Source of the DNA: Gemmatimonadota bacterium
Lineage (GTDB): Bacteria > GCA-2686955
NCBI GenBank assembly: GCA_026991065.1
Contig: JALXCG010000522.1
Location: 1-5,457 of the forward strand
Length of the DNA stretch: 5,457 nucleotides
Direction of reading: 5' to 3'
Of this stretch, positions 4,276 to 5,457 are shown piece by piece. Numbering within the stretch: the stretch's first letter is position 1; every line of letters starts with the position of its first letter. The notes below the pieces were generated by a model. The model did no database searches. It had not been told where the DNA came from and was given only the letters and a program-made list of their open reading frames with translations. A program made the position numbers and the translations under genes.

Positions 4276-5457
4276 GCCAACGACCGGTGCTCGTGACGGG
4301 CGCCACCGGCTATATCGGCGGACGCTTGGTGCCGCGTTTGCTGCGCGCCGGAAAGCGCGTGCGGGTCATCGGTCGTTCGCGGGAGAAGCTGGCCGCGCGC
4401 GCCTGGACGCAAACTGAAGCGGTTGAACTGGTGGTTTGCGACGCCCTGAACCGCGAGGCCCTGCGCGCGGCGGTCCGCGGCTGCGGGGCGGTCTACTATC
4501 TGATCCACTCGATGGATCCCGCCCACGTCGATTTCGTTGATGCCGATCGTCTGGCGGCGCGCAACATGATCTACGCGACCGCCACCGAGAAGGTGGAGCG
4601 GATCATCTATCTTGGCGGCCTGGGAACAGCCGATGAAGGCTGGAGCCGCCATCTGCGCTCACGCGCGGAGGTGGAGAAGATCCTCCGCACCGGTCCGGCC
4701 GCGCTAACCGCTCTGCGCGCCGGCATTGTGCTGGGCTCAGGAAGCGCTTCGTTCGAGATGCTACGCTATCTGGTGGAGCGCTTGCCGGTGATGCTCACTT
4801 CGCGACGCATCTTCACCCGCACTCAGCCGATCGCCATTCGCAATGTGCTGCACTATCTGGTCCGGGTATTGGAGGAGCCGGCGACGCACGGACGCAGTTT
4901 CGACATCGGCGGCCCCGAAGTGGTGACCTATCGCCGCTTGATCGACATCTACGCCGATGTCGCCCGCCTGCGCCGGCGCTGGGTGATTCCCCTGCGCGCC
5001 ATGACCCCGGAGATCGCCGCGCAGATCATTCAGTGGGTAACGCCGATCCCCCCAACTCTGGCCAAGCCGCTCTCCCAGGGGCTCGGCAACGAAGTGGTGG
5101 TGCGCGACGGCGGGGCGATTCGGCAGATCATCCCGCAACGTCTCTTCTCCTGCCGCGAGGCGATCGAGTTGGCGCTCGCCCGGGTCGAGGAGCACGCCAT
5201 CGAAACCAGCTGGATGGACGCCGGCGGCCAACGCCCCCCCGAATGGACCCGCCGCCACGATGCGCCCTACGCCGGTGGCGACATCCGCGAAACCTGCCAC
5301 CGGGTTCTGCTGCGCGGTACGCCGGAGCAGGTGTGGGAGCCGATTCAACGCCTGGGTGGCGAGGAGGGCTGGTACTACGCCGACTGGCTGTGGAAAACCC
5401 GCGGCCTGATGGATCAGCTGGTGGGCGGCTATGGAGTGCGCCGCGGGCGCCGCCACC
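4272..5457 (+). CDS. Atypical SDR-family NAD(P)-binding protein with DUF2867 domain (YbjT-like), 3'-truncated
   Basis: The reading frame is open from 4272 to the window end (395 full codons, no stop). E. coli YbjT, the closest protein I can recall, has about 476 residues, so some 80 to 100 C-terminal residues are probably missing. The N-terminal Rossmann domain begins VLVTGATGYIGG (6-17) with the G-x-x-G-x-x-G pattern (G10, G13, G16). Next come VYYLIHSMD (74-82), RIIYLGGLG (110-118), LRAGIVLGSGSASFEMLRY (148-166) and IGGPEVVTYR (212-221). All have close counterparts in YbjT. The classical SDR Tyr-x3-Lys is absent: the corresponding place has H127-x3-R131 in RHLRSR, as in YbjT, so ordinary dehydrogenase chemistry is doubtful. 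From about residue 340 a second domain of the DUF2867 type starts (VLLRGTPEQVWEPIQ, then GWYYADWLWKTRGLMD at 366-381). The physiological substrate of this family is unknown to me. Its third-position bases are much richer in C than those of galE. It may have its own promoter near 4192. Confidence 0.92.
   Translation, partial: MSQRPVLVTGATGYIGGRLVPRLLRAGKRVRVIGRSREKLAARAWTQTEAVELVVCDALNREALRAAVRGCGAVYYLIHSMDPAHVDFVDADRLAARNMIYATATEKVERIIYLGGLGTADEGWSRHLRSRAEVEKILRTGPAALTALRAGIVLGSGSASFEMLRYLVERLPVMLTSRRIFTRTQPIAIRNVLHYLVRVLEEPATHGRSFDIGGPEVVTYRRLIDIYADVARLRRRWVIPLRAMTPEIAAQIIQWVTPIPPTLAKPLSQGLGNEVVVRDGGAIRQIIPQRLFSCREAIELALARVEEHAIETSWMDAGGQRPPEWTRRHDAPYAGGDIRETCHRVLLRGTPEQVWEPIQRLGGEEGWYYADWLWKTRGLMDQLVGGYGVRRGRRH

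Noticed and set aside
4761-5456. A 231-codon open frame on the - strand at the right end
   Set aside because: The + strand here encodes a clear YbjT-like protein with family motifs throughout. The antisense product shows no motif and is a GC-driven shadow.
1-5457. CRISPR array, tRNA or rRNA genes, insertion sequence ends, or a defence-type gene cluster
   Set aside because: I found no regularly spaced repeats, no cloverleaf or rRNA-like segments and no transposase or nuclease motifs. The genes present are metabolic or unknown, with no sign of a multi-gene novel system.

Overview
The window is a GC-rich bacterial chromosome segment, roughly two-thirds G+C by eye, with every supported gene on the + strand. 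It holds the 3' part of a UDP-glucose 4-epimerase gene (galE), a complete lipoyl synthase gene (lipA), a complete gene for an exported protein of unknown function, a complete acyl-CoA dehydrogenase gene, and the 5' part of a gene for an atypical SDR-fold protein with a DUF2867-type C-terminal domain (E. coli YbjT-like). The last gene is still open at the end of the window. I see no rRNA, tRNA, CRISPR array, insertion sequence or phage gene.

The taxon cannot be fixed from these genes. The Shine-Dalgarno sites are ordinary GGAG or AAGG types. The exported protein ends in a secreted Ig-like module of a kind I associate with uncultured FCB-group and deltaproteobacterial-like lineages (Eisenbacteria, Krumholzibacteria and similar). 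That is a weak hint only.

Layout: galE (2-844) and lipA (841-1803) overlap by an ATGA and are probably translationally coupled, although their products (nucleotide-sugar metabolism and lipoyl cofactor assembly) have no direct metabolic link. The gap at 1804-1963 has two GC-rich stem-loops without a T tract and no clear promoter. The exported protein (1964-2836) and the acyl-CoA dehydrogenase (2852-4099) are 15 bases apart and are probably cotranscribed. The gap at 4100-4271 is the most structured non-coding stretch. It has a tandem repeat, a long imperfect stem-loop, a possible extended -10 promoter, a 22-base pyrimidine tract that could pair with the next ribosome binding site, and a small open frame joining the two flanking genes. 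The YbjT-like gene follows from 4272.

Most of the content is housekeeping or common accessory metabolism, and I found no convincing undescribed multi-gene system. The points worth a second look are residue-level: a serine at the substrate-gating position of GalE, and an acyl-CoA dehydrogenase that lacks the usual loop glutamate but has the alternative helix glutamate. The others are the exported protein of unknown function, the structured leader before the YbjT-like gene, and a shift in synonymous codon choice between the first and last genes.
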